DNA of 64,000 nucleotides, taken from assembly GCF_000208745.1 (NCBI RefSeq), contig NC_030853.1:24009334-24073333 (forward strand), in the 5' to 3' direction. Source of the stretch: Theobroma cacao (taxonomy: Eukaryota; Streptophyta; Magnoliopsida; Malvales; Malvaceae). Positions 46,901 through 61,900 of the stretch are shown here, in pieces (the first letter of the stretch is position 1; each line of letters opens with the position of its first letter). A program made the position numbers and the translations under genes. The notes beneath the pieces are model-generated. The model had not been told where the DNA came from. It did no database searches and saw nothing but the letters and a program-made list of their open reading frames with translations.

Positions 46901-49900
46901 TCTGGAACTTTGCTGTTTATGATGTTTAGATTAGCTGCTGAATTTTTATGATGCTTTTTTTAGTAATTTTTTATAATTTATAATGTTAGATACTTCATTT
47001 ACAATGCATTTAAAAAGCATATATTAAGAAGAACTTATAACTTTTTCTTAATATACTGCATTTACATTATAACTTTTGCTTTTGGAGATAATTATTATTG
47101 ACAATGCATAAGCTGTACTGAAGAAGCATATATTAAGCAGTTATTAAATTTGCCAACTAATTGATGATACATTTAGATTGTTTGCTTTCTCTTTATGATA
47201 GAAGTATGCCATATGGTAAATATGGTGAAGAAAACGTTTTAAATCATATGTCCTGGCCTTCACGTGTAAGGTAGGAAAGAAAATGATTCACAACAAATTG
47301 ATACTAATAGTTGCTCTGATTTAAAAATTGTTATATGGTGAGAAAGAAAGTGCGTCATGTTCTCCATCAGGCTAGTGATCCAAGAAATCATTTAGCTGTC
47401 AACCAGCAAAAAAAAATAAAAATGTTATAGCTGTGTACCACTAGGGTTGTGTAGTAATGAATGGGGAACCTCTTGTGAAAATGGTGGGCATTTCTAAAAT
47501 ATATGTGATATATTCTAAATTTCTGATATTTAATGTGATAAACTGTCTAATTCTTGATTTATGACAACATTGGACATATTCGTTTGTGAATTAAAACATA
47601 TTTAATGAGCAACAAGTACAACGCCTGGATTTAATGCATTTAATTTGCATACTTTTTGACGAAGTCTATTGAGGGTATGGTTCTAAACAGAGCATAGTGG
47701 TAGCTTATGATCCATGTAGTTGATCCTAAGTAGTGAGAAAAAGGCTTATTCTTTCCTGGCACTAGGGAAGAGAGGTCATCATGGTTGAGCTGGTGTGCCA
47801 GGTTAGGGTGTGTGCAAATGTTCTCCTTGCTCTGCTTTGGTCTGGTCATTTTTACTGCAAATATTTTTTCTGATTAAGCATCTGAAGCTTGTGTTTGTCC
47901 ATCTGATATACTATAAGCTGTTAATCTCTCTGGAAGGAAGTGCTACATGTAGCTTTCCACATTGAGGGACAGGAATAATTTTGATTAAAAACCCAAAAAC
48001 ACCATAAAATGTCTCTGAAGTCTGAAATAAACATGGCTCTTTGGTTTGAATTTCTGGATTTGATGGTTGTCATTCCAAAGTCATCTTCATCAAATTATAA
48101 ATGAGGTATTTACTTATTTTCAAGCGTTTTCATTGAGTCATATTGCTCTTGTTAAGCATCCAAACTAAAATTAACTGGTAATAAATGGAGAAAGAGAGAA
48201 TATTATAGATTTTATTTACTTCCTTTTGATGGAGAGATATTGAAACAGAACAATGTTCCTTGTTGAGTTAATTTCCATCTAATGGAAAGTAGTTCTAAAT
48301 CTCTTACTTTCTGACATACTGAATAGATGATAATTTCTTTTATTCTGTAAGTCAAAAGAGAACCATAGAACTAGCCAGTGTGAGACAGCATTTTTCAGTA
48401 AATTTTGTGGGCATTAGCTGTTATTATCTTGTCTTCTGTTGCATTTGCATATAAATTAAGCTTTTTTAATCTTTCTTAATGCTTTCTTTTTTGAGTACAT
48501 GAAAAATTTTCATTATCATGAATAAAGGGTTCTCATGTAAATGGGAATATTATAGATGTAAATTTCAAGAGAACTTCATCCTTTTTTCATGGTGCAGGTA
48601 TTGTGAGGAGAGGCCTTTACTTTTGAGCAATCCAGGGATGGGTGCAAACCTGTGCACTTACTATCGAAAAGCATCTTCAGGTGATCAAACTGGTGGATTG
48701 TTACGCAATGGAAATCAAACGTTGGGAAATGTTCTGCTTCTAGAGCCAGCTGATAAATCACCTTTCCTTGGAGATATTAAAGCCGGCTGTAGCCAGTCAT
48801 CTCTTGAAACAAACATGTACAAGGCTCCCATATTTTCTCACAAGGTGCCATCAACAGACTTCCTATTGGTTAGATCAGCGAAGGGAAAGCTTTCCATACG
48901 ACGTATTGATAAGATTGCTGTTGTCGGACAACAGGTTTGTTACAGCTATAGGTCGTTCTGCATGTAGCCTTGCAAGATATAATATCAAACTTGTGCAATG
49001 AATTTCTATGTATCATAATAATTTGCAATCTGTTTGTTTGATGCAATTTTCTGCTGATAACATTCTGGTGAGTAATGTCGATGCTGCATGTTGCCTGTTT
49101 TGTCAATATACTTGATCATTGTGTTGGCCACCTGCCTAGACCTGTATTAGCATGGCCCTTGTTAAAATTTGTTAGCCATGATGGAAAGGGCTTTTGTAAA
49201 GAAACTTTAGTGTGCATGTGGAGTTCAATCTATACAATTTGTTGTACCCTAAACCCTTGCTAGAATAAGGGAGTTTAATCTATTCAATATATAAATGTGG
49301 TTTAAGGGATGTGAATCTTTTTTGAAGAAAAAAATACCCTTTTTTTGTTATGGTCACTTTTACGGTATTATATTTTTAACTTTTGAATAGTTCTTTTCTC
49401 TAAGTTGAACTTTGAGTTAAAATGAACTCCATGGATGAATATTTAACATTAACCTGCTGGATTTTGGCTGAAGAATTGCAAGAAAAATCTATTATATGTA
49501 AGTTGAGAGTGGGTAAAGGGCACAGAGATTAGATTGAGGGTTCTCTCTGTGGTGTGGACTTGTGGCACTTGTGTGTGTGAATGTATGCATGTCTTGATTT
49601 ATGCACACATAAATTGTATGTTTTATGAAATTTAGGTTTTTGATGCTGTACAATTCGTTGGTTGAACTTTGGCATCATTTCATTTTTTAAATTAAGGGGA
49701 AAATTTGCCATGCTAAAAGGTCGAGCTTGGGAGGTATTAGGTACAACAGAAGATGGTACAACTTCTATTAAGTGATGTTAAGTACATAAGTTTGAAGTTT
49801 ATTGCATCCCTAGATTTAGGTTGGGTTTCTCTGCCTATTTCTAATTGGTTTGGCGATGCTTAGCAAAGGCTAGGTTGTTTGTTGCTCTACTTGTTGCTTG

Positions 49901-52900
49901 TTGCTTGTTTGTTTCCTTTCTCTTGTAATTCACAAGATAAATCCATATCTCAGTCGTTAGTATGTGTGCATATATTCTTTGGACAGTGTATGGTTGTTCT
50001 GTGTGAGTACTTTTAAAGAATTAACATAATGAATGCTCGTTCTTTTTCCCTTTCCTATTGATCCATTTTTCCTTTGCAGGAGCCTCTCATGGAGGTAATT
50101 TCTCCTGGATTGAAGAATCTTCAGACATATCTCATGAATAGGATGTTGGTTTATGTGTATCGGGAGTTTTCTGCAGCTGCCAAGCGTGGTTTGACTCCAT
50201 TCATTGGTACAGATGAGTTGTTTACTCATTTTCCTAACCTTTCAGATGCAATTGTCAGGAAAAAGCTGAAGGAATGTGCTTATTTGCGGGTAATTTTTGT
50301 GTCTTCTATTCTCTTAAATTCTGTTCAACTATTAACAAAAAGTTGCTTTAGTCCTGCTTGACGTTCGTATTGATCTTCAAATTTTTCAGATTTTTACTTT
50401 TCTGAATCATTCTTCTATTATCTTCTATTAGCTTATATGCTACACTTGCCTATTTTGCACCCCAGAGGGATAAAAGTGGACGGCAGATTTGGTCCATGAA
50501 GCCTGATTTCCATATTCCACCCGAAGGTGTTCTGAGAAAGTTGGTCTTTCCGGAGCATGTGAGTTTCACATATCATATGCATTTGTTTCCTTTTCTTAGC
50601 CTTATTTATATGAGCACTCTATGATAAGTTGGAAGAAGAATGAAGATGTAGGCAGATTGTTTTTTGCATTTACAATAATGAAAGGTCATTCAAAGATGTA
50701 TTTGTGGTTACTGTTTAGTATCATTTTCATTGTTAATTTAACAATTTTGAGATTTTGGACCTGAGAAATTGCCTTAGTGGTTTGGTGCATGATTCCCTTG
50801 CTCAAAAGCAGGGTTCAAATCCCCCTTCTCAAATAATAAAAAAAAAAAAAAGAGATTTTGCAAGCAAAACTGACAGCCACAATTTTGCAGAAAAATAGTT
50901 AGGGATCCTCCTAAATAGTCTCCTGGCTTGCAACCTCAAGTTTTATGTTTGTTAGTCTTTAGTTATTAATTTTTTAGATATATTCATAGCAAGAAAAGCA
51001 GTGCTGGTGACATTATTTTGGTTTGTATTAATCATGCTAGAGTCGCTGAGTTAAATTATATGCTACATGGAATAGTGTTTACCTAGAATGTATACCTACA
51101 TTCTCTTTTTTAATTTTTTAGGTGCTTTTGCTTACCATTAGTTGTTGAAGTTTTTGGAAGTTGCTTGATCAAGGTCATTATTATTAGGTGTTTTAGATTC
51201 AGAAGAGCATGGACTGTATTTTGCCATGTAAGCCAAGCTTGTCAGTATCGTTCTGGTTGATGTTTTGGTTTTTCTTTTGGAATGGTGCACTGGCATTGTT
51301 GTATTTCGAAGTACCATTTTCAATTTATCGGTATCATATATAAGATCATTAGGAATTTTACTACTAGAAAAATTGTATTAATATAAAGAGTTAAATTTTA
51401 ACATTTTAACACTTTTTCAAACATCAGAACTGTTATTACATATAGAACTTGAGTAAAAAAATGATCTTTTCTATAGGTGTATGCATACTTTTTCATCATT
51501 TCTTTATTCATCAATATTTCTTTCCTATGGTTATTTAAGTTCTTGCAATTATTAGAAATGAATAAATGAATTTATTGATATTATATTTTTGTACATATTG
51601 TTGAAAGAATCTTAATTATTTTCTTTTCAGTTTGATTTTCATAACGGGCGTTGCGTATATCAAAATAAAGCTTAAAATAGTCTTTGCAACGCATCATTAA
51701 TCTTAACAACCTTAAGTATAAAAAGTCACTTAAAAAGAATTCACATTCAATCCTTCTTTATGATGCTTTAGTCTTATTCAATACTTTTTATCTCTCCCTT
51801 TTTCCCTTTCTGTATGATCTTTGTAGATGCTTTCTTTATCTTGTAATTTCCCTTATTCTTCTTTGCTTCTTCCTTATTTCTCTTCTATTTTGAAGAAACT
51901 TATGCAAATAAATTTGAAAAGGAAGCCCATAAATGGTAGGGAATTGAAAAGGAATATCAGAACTATAAAACACAAGTGTAATCTCTTTTACCATTCTTTT
52001 CCTGCATTATTCAGTTGCTAATGGATTATGTCTAAGCTTCCTATGCTTGTGGAGAGTAGTGATCAATGTGTGTTTGTTGTTCAACTGCTGGCTGGATGGT
52101 CAGAATCTTGGAAGTGGTATGATTGGGACTTGTGGAGTCTCTATCTCCTGTTTGATGGTGCGATGGATAATACCAAAAGGCATCCCTTTTGGTGGTATTT
52201 GCATAGCTGTAGGTTTCACTTTTTATTTTGGGATACCTCTTACTCGGTATATTAAAATCTGCATGCATCGGTGTGTGGGTCTCAGAGTGTACATGCACAC
52301 ATGTTGCAAGAAGCATGATGAGAATTGGAGTTCCTGTGTAATGTCTACTGGAGTTATCAATCTGTCTTATTATGTGTTAAAACTTTAATCAGTGAGATGA
52401 TAATAACTATGATGTTAATTCTTTACCTTATACGCTTTTCTGGAAGATGATTGTAAAGTAAAATATACATTCTGTCAGCACGAATTGTCATTTCTATGCA
52501 TTTCCCTTTGTTGAAGACAATAGGCTTTTATTTCCTTTTAATTGGGAAAAAACAAGATGTTTTGTTATTGATTGTGGTCCTATCTTGAATTTTGAAATAT
52601 GGATTGTGTAATGATAACAAAGGAGGCTTTGGAGTGGGAAGCCACTTGTGCTTTAATGTATTTCATCTGTCTTGATTGTTTCATTTCTCATTATTGTTCA
52701 GGTGTGTGCCTATGAAAGCATGCAAGCTGGTCTGTACCGGCTCAAACATTTAGGAATCACACGACTAACACATCCTACCACTATTTCATCTGCAATGAGT
52801 CAACTCCCTGATGAAGCTATTGCTCTGGCTGCTGCATCACACATTGAAAGAGAGCTTCAGATAACTCCATGGAGTCTCAGTAGCAATTTTGTTGCATGTA

Positions 52901-55900
52901 CAAGCCAGGTAAAAATATTATTTCTTCTGCTAGTGATAAAAGCAAAGAAATTGCATTATGAAGCTGTCCTTTTGAATCATATTTTTAAAATTTTCGGACT
53001 TTTTGAGTAGTAGTTGCCACTCTTATATTTAATTTTTCTGTTTTTTATTTTATCATTTACTTTTGTATTCTTCCCTTCCTTTTTCCAGGACAGAGAATGT
53101 ATTGAGCGCCTGGAAATAACTGGTGTCGGTGATCCTTCTGGTCGAGGCTTAGGATTTAGCTACGTTCGTACTGCTCCTAAGGCTCCAATGTCAAATGCTA
53201 TGATGAAGAAGAAAACAGCTGCTGGTCGTGGAGGTTCTAGTGTAACTGGGACAGATGCTGACCTTCGTAGATTAAGCATGGAGGCAGCACGAGAGGTGAG
53301 TTTTTCTTGTAACAACTTTTCCTATTGAAGTCTGATAAGAAAATTTGTCAAAAATTTTTTTTCTTTGGCTGTCATAGTTTTTAGATAGTGGTGGATCTGC
53401 TATAATGTTGCATCTCTAAATGCTGTTTTATTTTCAAAAGGTTTCAATATAGTTGTCTCTAAGCTGCTTTATCCGCCAAATTAAGATGGCCTAACTTTAC
53501 ATTTCCAGAACACTTAAAGTTACGACTCAGTAAGGTTTATTTTAGCTTAAATAAAGTCTAGAATCAAGATCAGATAAAGATCACAATTTCTGATTTTGTT
53601 GTTATTATCTTTTGTTCTCTTGTTGTCTGTATTATGTATGCTGACCTCATTTTTTAGTATATAATATAATGTAGTCATTCCTTGAAAGAATGCTCAAGCT
53701 GAATGAAGAATTCTTTTAGTAGACTAGTGTATAAAAGCTGAAGTAGATACTCCACTCTGATATGTTCTCATGCTGCCAAGGTTTATTCAGTTGCTGACAG
53801 TGCATCTACTAGTTCACTCTCGTTTGTTTATGGTGCTTCTAGCAGTTTAGAGCCAAAGCTTTTCTTCACTTTTTAAGTGGGGCTAGAAATCTGGCTACTG
53901 TGGGTAGGGTTTGGCTCACTTTTTTTTTATACCCTCATGTTTAATGGCAGGTCAGTAATATTGGAATAAAAGCATTTAAGTATGAAACGTTTTAAAATGT
54001 TTGAGTACAGAAAAAAGGAAATTTCCAAATTATACTGCAAAAATATTTAAATTGAGGATGTGAAAGTCCAACATAAATTATCTAGTTTGCTGAGGCAATA
54101 GCTTTTGTTTTGTGAAATGCTTATTTTTTCCTTTCGCTTTTGTGAAGAGGAAGAAAAATGGGAGGGGGAGGGGGAGGGGGGGGGGGGAGGGTATGTTGGG
54201 TTTATAATGGAGTTTCTTGAGAAACCTTTTTGAGAATAAAGGAGTCCATATTGCTTCTTTCCAAGCTACTTGAGCGAGGACATGTATAATGGAGCAGTTA
54301 CTTGTACAAGACACATAAAAGAACACATAGTGTCTAATAGCAATAGATCAAGGACCATCTCTTATCTTTTTACCCTTGTAATAAGTGAACTTCCTATGCA
54401 TATTCAGTAGGTATATTCAATATTCTGTACCTTGTTTTACACTTTTTGTTGATGTAGTGCTAATGCATTAGTACAAAGTGTAATGCCAAACATGAGTAAT
54501 GGGGTGGCTTTGGAATTTACGGGTATTGATTTGATTGATTTAAGATAACATTTGAAATGCAAATCTAATAGATCTAGTTGTAGGAATGGAGGAAACAATT
54601 TTGGGATGTAGTGCAATTATCCAAAAGGATGGGAAAATCTCTAGGGATGCCGCTAACCATGTTGGGTGAAATGATGAGGATCATGTGTTGTCAAAAAATT
54701 CCATTGGAACTTAAGGGGTGACTAGACCAGCAATAGTTTGTGGGATTGATTATTGGGCAACTAAGTATTAACATATGCAAAAAGTGACTGTGGCTAATAA
54801 GATGAGCATTTTATGTTTAATGTGTGGGTGTATAGAGAAAAGTAGGATGAGGAATAAGTATACAAGGGAAAAGGCGGGTGTATTGCGGACTAAATGAGGG
54901 AAACACATTTAAAGTGCTTTGGACATGTAAAGAGCTGACCTACAAGCGCCTCCATGAAAATATGTGATTTACCATCTGTGAGCATGTTTAGAGAAAACGC
55001 AGAATGAACAGTAGTGTAACTCTAATATGATACCCAATCTTCTCCTGCAATCTTTTGCCAAGTTTTTTTTTCTCGTTTGGTTAAGAGTCGTTTAAATGTT
55101 GTGTTTGAATCAAGCTGCCCCTAAATTTGACATACCTACTTTAAGTTGAACAGAACTGATAAAATTCACTGGCAAATTCAACCATAAAGATTGCAAAACA
55201 TAAAGTTGAACAGGAAATTACGTGACATTTGAGCCACTGATTTGTATCTGTGCAAATTGAGGTGTGTAGATTTCCTGGTAAATTTGAGATCTAGGCAGAG
55301 AGAGAGAGAGAGAGGGCTCATGAAGAAGAGAGAAATGAAACAGCGGAACAAGCAGAGATGAGAAAGAGAGGAATAAGGAGGAAACAAAGAGATTTTTTAG
55401 CACAATGGAGCCATAAGGGTAGCTATGAGTGCGAAACTTATTACTTTGCATTAGAGGAAAGGGCTTGAAGTGATTTGAAATTGAAACAGACAAAAAGGAG
55501 ATCTTGAAGATGGAAGGGGAACAAAAAACAATGGAAAGATCCACAATGGATGGTGGAGCTACAACAAAGAAAGAAAGGAATAGGGGGTGCAAGAATCGTA
55601 AAATACAATCTTTTAATCAAGGAAATATTGTTTGCAGGGAAATAATGCTTAAAACACGCTGTTTCTAGATACATTAGTTTTTATTAAGTGTAATTTTACT
55701 ATTTAGTCTAATATATTTGTAATTAGCATTTAACTAATTATTTATTTACTAGGTACTTAAGTTGTGTGTTTTGTCACACCAGTTATTAGTTGTTGTGGTC
55801 TGTGTCATCACCTCTCATTGAAACTTGACAGATTTCATTTCAAAGTGGTTAAATTGTATGGTTTATTGACTTCGGATCTCTTGACTGGAAAAAACTAAAT

Positions 55901-58900
55901 TAATAAGACTGCGGTGGCTAAAACATAAAATTCATGAAATAGGGTAGATTTTGGAGGTTTTTGGCCAATTTTAGTTAAAATTTAGTGATAATGTGGTCAA
56001 ATCACAAAAGAACTTTCTAAAATTGATTGAATATGTGTAATAAGTTCCAGCTAGTCAACATTTCTGAATTTTTCATTGAAATTATTCTATTACATGGTTC
56101 CTAAAATAAGTACATTGAGAAAAATTAAATCATTAAGAATCAAACATTTCATTTGCATTGAATTTCAATGGTTTGTCATTTAGGTGCATTTAAAGAAAAA
56201 TTATCTTCAATTTTCTAGAAATCATGTAGGAAGGAACTGATTTGCATGTTTTCTTTAGAGCCCAATAGAGCCTAACAGTTTAAGTCTTCTACTTCTGGTG
56301 TTATGAGGGTACTGTCATATAGTATAGTAACCAAATTCTGTTTGCAGTTCTTGCAGAAATGGTGTAAATGTTTTATCAATAATTTGGTTCTAAGTTTTTC
56401 TATCATTCAAAGCAGAATAAATTTATAGAAAGTGGTCATACTGTTGCCCTTTTTTCACATAATATTAGAACCTGATGTATATTATTTGGTTCATATCTGC
56501 TCTTTTTTTTCTTTCCAGGTTCTTTTGAAGTTCAATGTTCCTGATGAAGTGATTGCAAAACAAACTAGGTGGCATCGTATTGCTATGATACGCAAGCTCT
56601 CAAGTGAGCAAGCTGCATCAGGAGTCAAGGTTGATCCGACAACTATCAGCAAATATGCACGGGGCCAACGAATGTCCTTTCTCCAGTTGCAACAGCAGAC
56701 CAGAGAAAAATGTCAGGAAATATGGGATCGACAAGTTCAGTCTCTTTCAGCTGTTGATGGTGAAGAAAATGAAAGTGACTCTGAGGCAAATAGTGATCTT
56801 GATTCCTTTGCTGGTGACCTTGAAAATTTGCTTGACGCAGAGGAATTTGAAGAAGGGGAAGAGGTTAACAATGATAACAAGATTGACAAAGTGGACGGTG
56901 TTAAGGGGCTCAAGATGAGAAGGCGCCCCTCTAAAGCTCAGGCAGAAGAGGAAATTGAAGATGAAGCTGCTGAAGCTGCTGAATTATGTCGTTTACTCAT
57001 GGATGGTATGAATTATTTCATTCTAACGTGTTTCTTCTTGTTACTTTTGGTGACCAAAAAAACTTAGTGTTAGGAAGGTCAATAAGTTTCCTTTGTTTTG
57101 TGAAAAAAGCTTCCTGGAGAATATTCTCTGGATTCCCAGTATCTAGTGCTGCAGAAAAATATTTGTGGTTGCCCTAAAGTAACTTGAATTTTTTAAAATA
57201 ACTTCTTCCTTTGCAACGATTGACCCATGTGTTTCATAGGAGTAAATTTTTTTGCCAAAATGAGTTCAAGCCTGCAATTACCACGGCAAGGGATGTGAGT
57301 TTTCCAGCTGTTGCCCCCTCCCTGTCTGTCCCTATTAGCTACTGTTTCATTTGATTTGGTTGTCGGTCATCAGTGACCATTAGCTGCCTTCATCGCTTGT
57401 CACTTATCAGTTTGGTGACTACCATCATGCTGGTGGCTGCTGCTGAGAACAATTTGTTTTTTTCTTTTGCGGGGGGAAGGGGTTTCGACTTCTGAGAACA
57501 GTTGGTCATTCCTTTTTTTGGTGAACCACTGTCATGTTGGTGACTACTTCTTACAACTATTACTCATTCCTTTATTTTGATAACTGATCCATGATCACTG
57601 ATATTCTTGACCATCTTTCTAGTACAACATAAAATATCTGAAGGTTGTACTTTTTCTTCTATGGAAAAGAAACTAACTTATATTCTTTGAAAGTGTTTTC
57701 TAAAAGAAAAAAAATGTCGTGGGTCCTGTGTAAAGATCTTCCACAAGGCAAACAGAAGTATATGTTTAAACATTTTCTATTCTCCTTATATTTAAATTTG
57801 AAATTGCTTGAAATTTATATCTGGAGTTAACAAAAATATCTCAAGAATTGTGTGCTTCTGTGTGCTTTGTGCATGTGTGTGTATTGAAATGCAAAAATGA
57901 AGTACTTTTGATATAATCCTCAGTAGTTATAGTTCTTTGCTTTCTTTTTCATTTCAATTACTCAAATCATCATTCTTGTCTATTTTTATGCCAAGTCAAG
58001 CATTTCATCTGGTCATGTTTATTTCTACGCATGTCTAAGCAGAAGTTTCCTAGAAGCCTGCCAATTGGTGGAAGAAGATTATTACTTAATTGTTGGCATG
58101 ATGATTTGAATAATTAAGCTCTTGAGTAAATATCATTTATGGATATATTCTTATCATTATTATAAATGTCATATGAAACTATTGACCAATTGATAAATCA
58201 TCACTAATCCAATTTTGTAGTTAAATATCTTATGTACTGCAATATTATTTTTCCTTTTGTAATCTTCCAGAACAAGGCATGTGATATTTAAACATAGGAA
58301 TGCTGTATACGATATATTAGATTTGCTAAATTGTTAAAACTCATAATGTAAATTATTCCGTCATTGTTGTATTTTTTTTTTTTATATTGTTTCAAATTTG
58401 TTCTTTCTCTACATGATTGTAGTTTTTGGTCATTTCAAGGTCTTGTGTCACTACTATATATAAAAGTATTAATAAATTGTAACTAGTTCTGGGAAGGCTC
58501 AGGTATTTTGGAATGTCCATGTGCTGGACATTTTTATAATTTGTAAAATGGATGGAATTCTTTGTTCAGATTGAACTTTTTCCCGTGGCTTCCCTAAATT
58601 TTTACAATATTTGTGGATTTTGAATATTTTCAGCATACTTCCAGTGAAATTTAATTTTTTTTTTAAATATATACCTCCAAATCCATGAAATTCATTTAAC
58701 ATTTCTTGCTCATCTGTTAATATTACGTTTGCACAATCTCTACTGTGAATGAGGAAATTTATTAGTGGGTTTTGGTTGTAATCATCTACATATTCTGTTG
58801 GGAGAATAATTATTTATGATTTATGTAATTGACCAGCTGCTCTTCTTGTTAGATGATGATGAGCAAAAGAAGAAAAAGAAGAAGAAAAACAAAGCTGTTG

Positions 58901-61900
58901 CTGGAGATGTTGGGTTGAGTTTTGGCTTACAATCACGTATCAGCAGTGAGAATGTACAACGTGTTAAGAAAGCAAGCACGATTTCCAAGCAAATCGTTGG
59001 TGCTACTCAACCTAATGGGTCATATACTACGAACGAAAACATTGTTAAGGATCCAAAGGATGTAAGACAAGTTACCTTAATCATGTGGATTAGTCATATG
59101 ACCTATTTTGACAGATTCTGTCTAGTCTTTGCTCTTTAGGCAACTTTTGCCTGTGTCCAAGGTGCATGAGGGTGTTAGTGACTGAGGTATGCTTTGGTGG
59201 CAGATTGAAAGTAGAATGTTTAAAGGAAACTTGTCTGGAAAGGTGAAAGGAATGAAAAAGAATGGTATGTCAAGCACAGGTCCACTGACAAAAGTCAAAA
59301 TATTGGGAGACAATGTTAAGGTAAGTGAGCTCTTCTCTTCTTTCTCTCTCTCGTTTAATGGAAAGACAAGTGAGCAAGTTGGTTTTGGACTACGTAGTAT
59401 TTTCTGTAGATGTTGTATGAGCATTCTATTTGATTTTCTTTGAATCTATATTTCAATGGGCAGAAAGTTCTTCAAACATTTCATCTTCTTATGCTTATGT
59501 TGGTCAAATATTAGAGATATGGATGTAGAACAGAGATATTTTTTTTAGTTTGTTTTCCAAGGATCCATTTTACTTGTTGCTTATGCTACTTGTTTTTTGC
59601 TTTCACAAGCAAAGAGGGTAAATTGTGTTTGGATCTAAAAATGAAAAGCATATATAAAGAATTAGAAAATGGAAAGTTCTTAATTCTATGGATAACAAAA
59701 GCATTGATTGTTCTTCTTAATGAGCCATTATGTTTAAATTGGATTTTTAGACATTTGCTCCTTTTTTTAACCAAATATGATGTTACTTGAGCAAATAGCA
59801 AAATGCAAGTGGAGAAAAGTGACATTTAGATGTAGTTTTAGTGATTACTCATTACTGATTAGCCTCCTATGTGAGAATATTTGAGAAGTACCATAGTAGG
59901 AGTTGTTCATACAAATTCATGATGAACAAATGCCTTACTTACAATTCAACTATTAACAGATAGCCTGTTTATGCTGTTGATCTTATTAATGCTCCGGCTT
60001 GTACATGATGAGGTTAACTAAGAAAGCACGTTCTTGCTCAAACTGAATTCAAGGTCCAAACACTGAGCAGTTCTTGCACAACAATATTCATTTATTTATG
60101 CATATCTCTTATCACATATCTCTTATCACATGATACCTGTCAGCCCCTCTATCCATTGGGAGTAAATCTCATTGGTTCCATATATGATATGAATTCCATA
60201 TTTTATAACTGCAAGGTTTGAGAATTCTTTAGGGAGAACTTGTATGCCTTCACATCCTGCTTTTAAAGCAGGAATAAAATGTGAATAAACAGCAGAGAGA
60301 GATTTTATGGATCTAAATTGGGTTCTATATTTTACTGCAAACAGTGGTGTTCAGCTTTGAATTGATTTATGCTGTATGTTGTGACATCCACATGCATAAA
60401 CTGACACCTATGTAGTTGTATGTATGTTTTTGAATGTTTTCTACTAATTCTTTCTCTGTTTCCTATTTGGTGTCTTTTTCCCAAAATTTTTTCTATACCA
60501 CGTTACGTATTCATATTTAAAAAGTAAATCACTAACTTGTGGCTATTGCCCTTCACCAAGATTTTATCTTAAATGTCTTGTCTTTTGTTTGGAAAAAGGG
60601 ATGCTGAAACATGTGATGTGTAAAATATGTTAATCTATTTTCTTCATCCTTGTCAGAGGGAATCTGGGCACTTTGTTTTGGCATGTTGGATGTGCATAAA
60701 ATAATTGAAAGAAATTTAGACAAACGAACTTCAGGTTACATTGACATTATTTTCTCCTTGCATTTTGAAATTTCTACAGCATCCTATAATTATATCCAGC
60801 ATTGTCAGCATTGCCATGTTTTCCTTTTGATTTGTTTGAGCTGTTTTGCAACTTTTAACAGTTTCTATCCTGTATTACCAAGTTTTTCCTATGAAGATTA
60901 TCAAACTTTTGTTTGAGACATCTTGTCTTTTTTTCTAAAACCCTTCACTTACTCTCCTGTCTTAAACCAGCTGTTCAAGGAGAAGAAATCATCAAGAGAG
61001 ACGTTTGTCTGTGGAGCTTGTGGTCAGGTGTGCAACTTATTAAGTTAGTTTGAAGCTTTGTTCTTGATTTTTCAGGACTAGATAATCAATTGTCACCTTT
61101 TTATGGACCAGCTTGGACACATGAGGACCAACAAGAACTGCCCCAAGTATGGAGAAGATCCAGAGTTACAGGTTGATGCTGCTGATTTCGAAAAACCTTC
61201 AGGAAAATCAACTTCGCTGGAACCCTCTGGTCTGTCCCAGTTGAAAACTATGAAAAAGAAGCTCATACCTAAAAGTGCGACAAAGATAGCTGTTGTAGAA
61301 GCTTCTGAGGGTGAAAAATCTAGTTCAAATGCAAAAGCTTTCCCATTGAAGTTCAAATGCTCTACTGATAGGCCTTCTGATAAACTTGCTTCTGGAGCCA
61401 CACAAAGTTCTGACTATCAAGTTACTTCTGATCCAGAAAGTGGAATCAAGTCTGTTGCGAAGGTTAGTAAAATAATTATTTCCAACAGAGCAAAGCCTGA
61501 TGAAATGCAGGTTGAGTCTCAGAAGCTGCCTTTCGTCATACGTCATCAAATGGATAATGATAGAGGGCAAGCTGAATCTCATAAGAGATCTATTGTTATA
61601 CGGCCACCAACAAATATGGAGAGGGACCAAGTTGAACCTCATAAACCCTCTGTTGTCATACGCCCACCTGCAGATAAAGATAGAGAGCAACCTCACAAGA
61701 AAATTATAATCAAGCGACCAAAGGAGATTATTGATCTGGATCAGATTTGTCAGGAGGGAGGCACTTATCCTGAGTACAGGAAAACAAAAAAAATAGTTGA
61801 ATTGTCAAGCTTTGAGAAGCATGGGAAGCAGGAAAGCTTGCGATTAACAGAGCAAACAGCAAGGCGCAAAGCCAAAGAGGAGAAAGGATGGTGGGAAGAG

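Larger units (their letters stand above)
53296..56518 (+). other. TAF1 intron 15, largest intron, with LINE fragment
   Basis: 3.2 kb from GTGAGT to TTCCAG. It contains a G-rich tract (54159-54191) and a LINE fragment (54590-54970). A GA-rich repeat (55290-55400) is also present. No gene in the rest. Confidence 0.65.
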
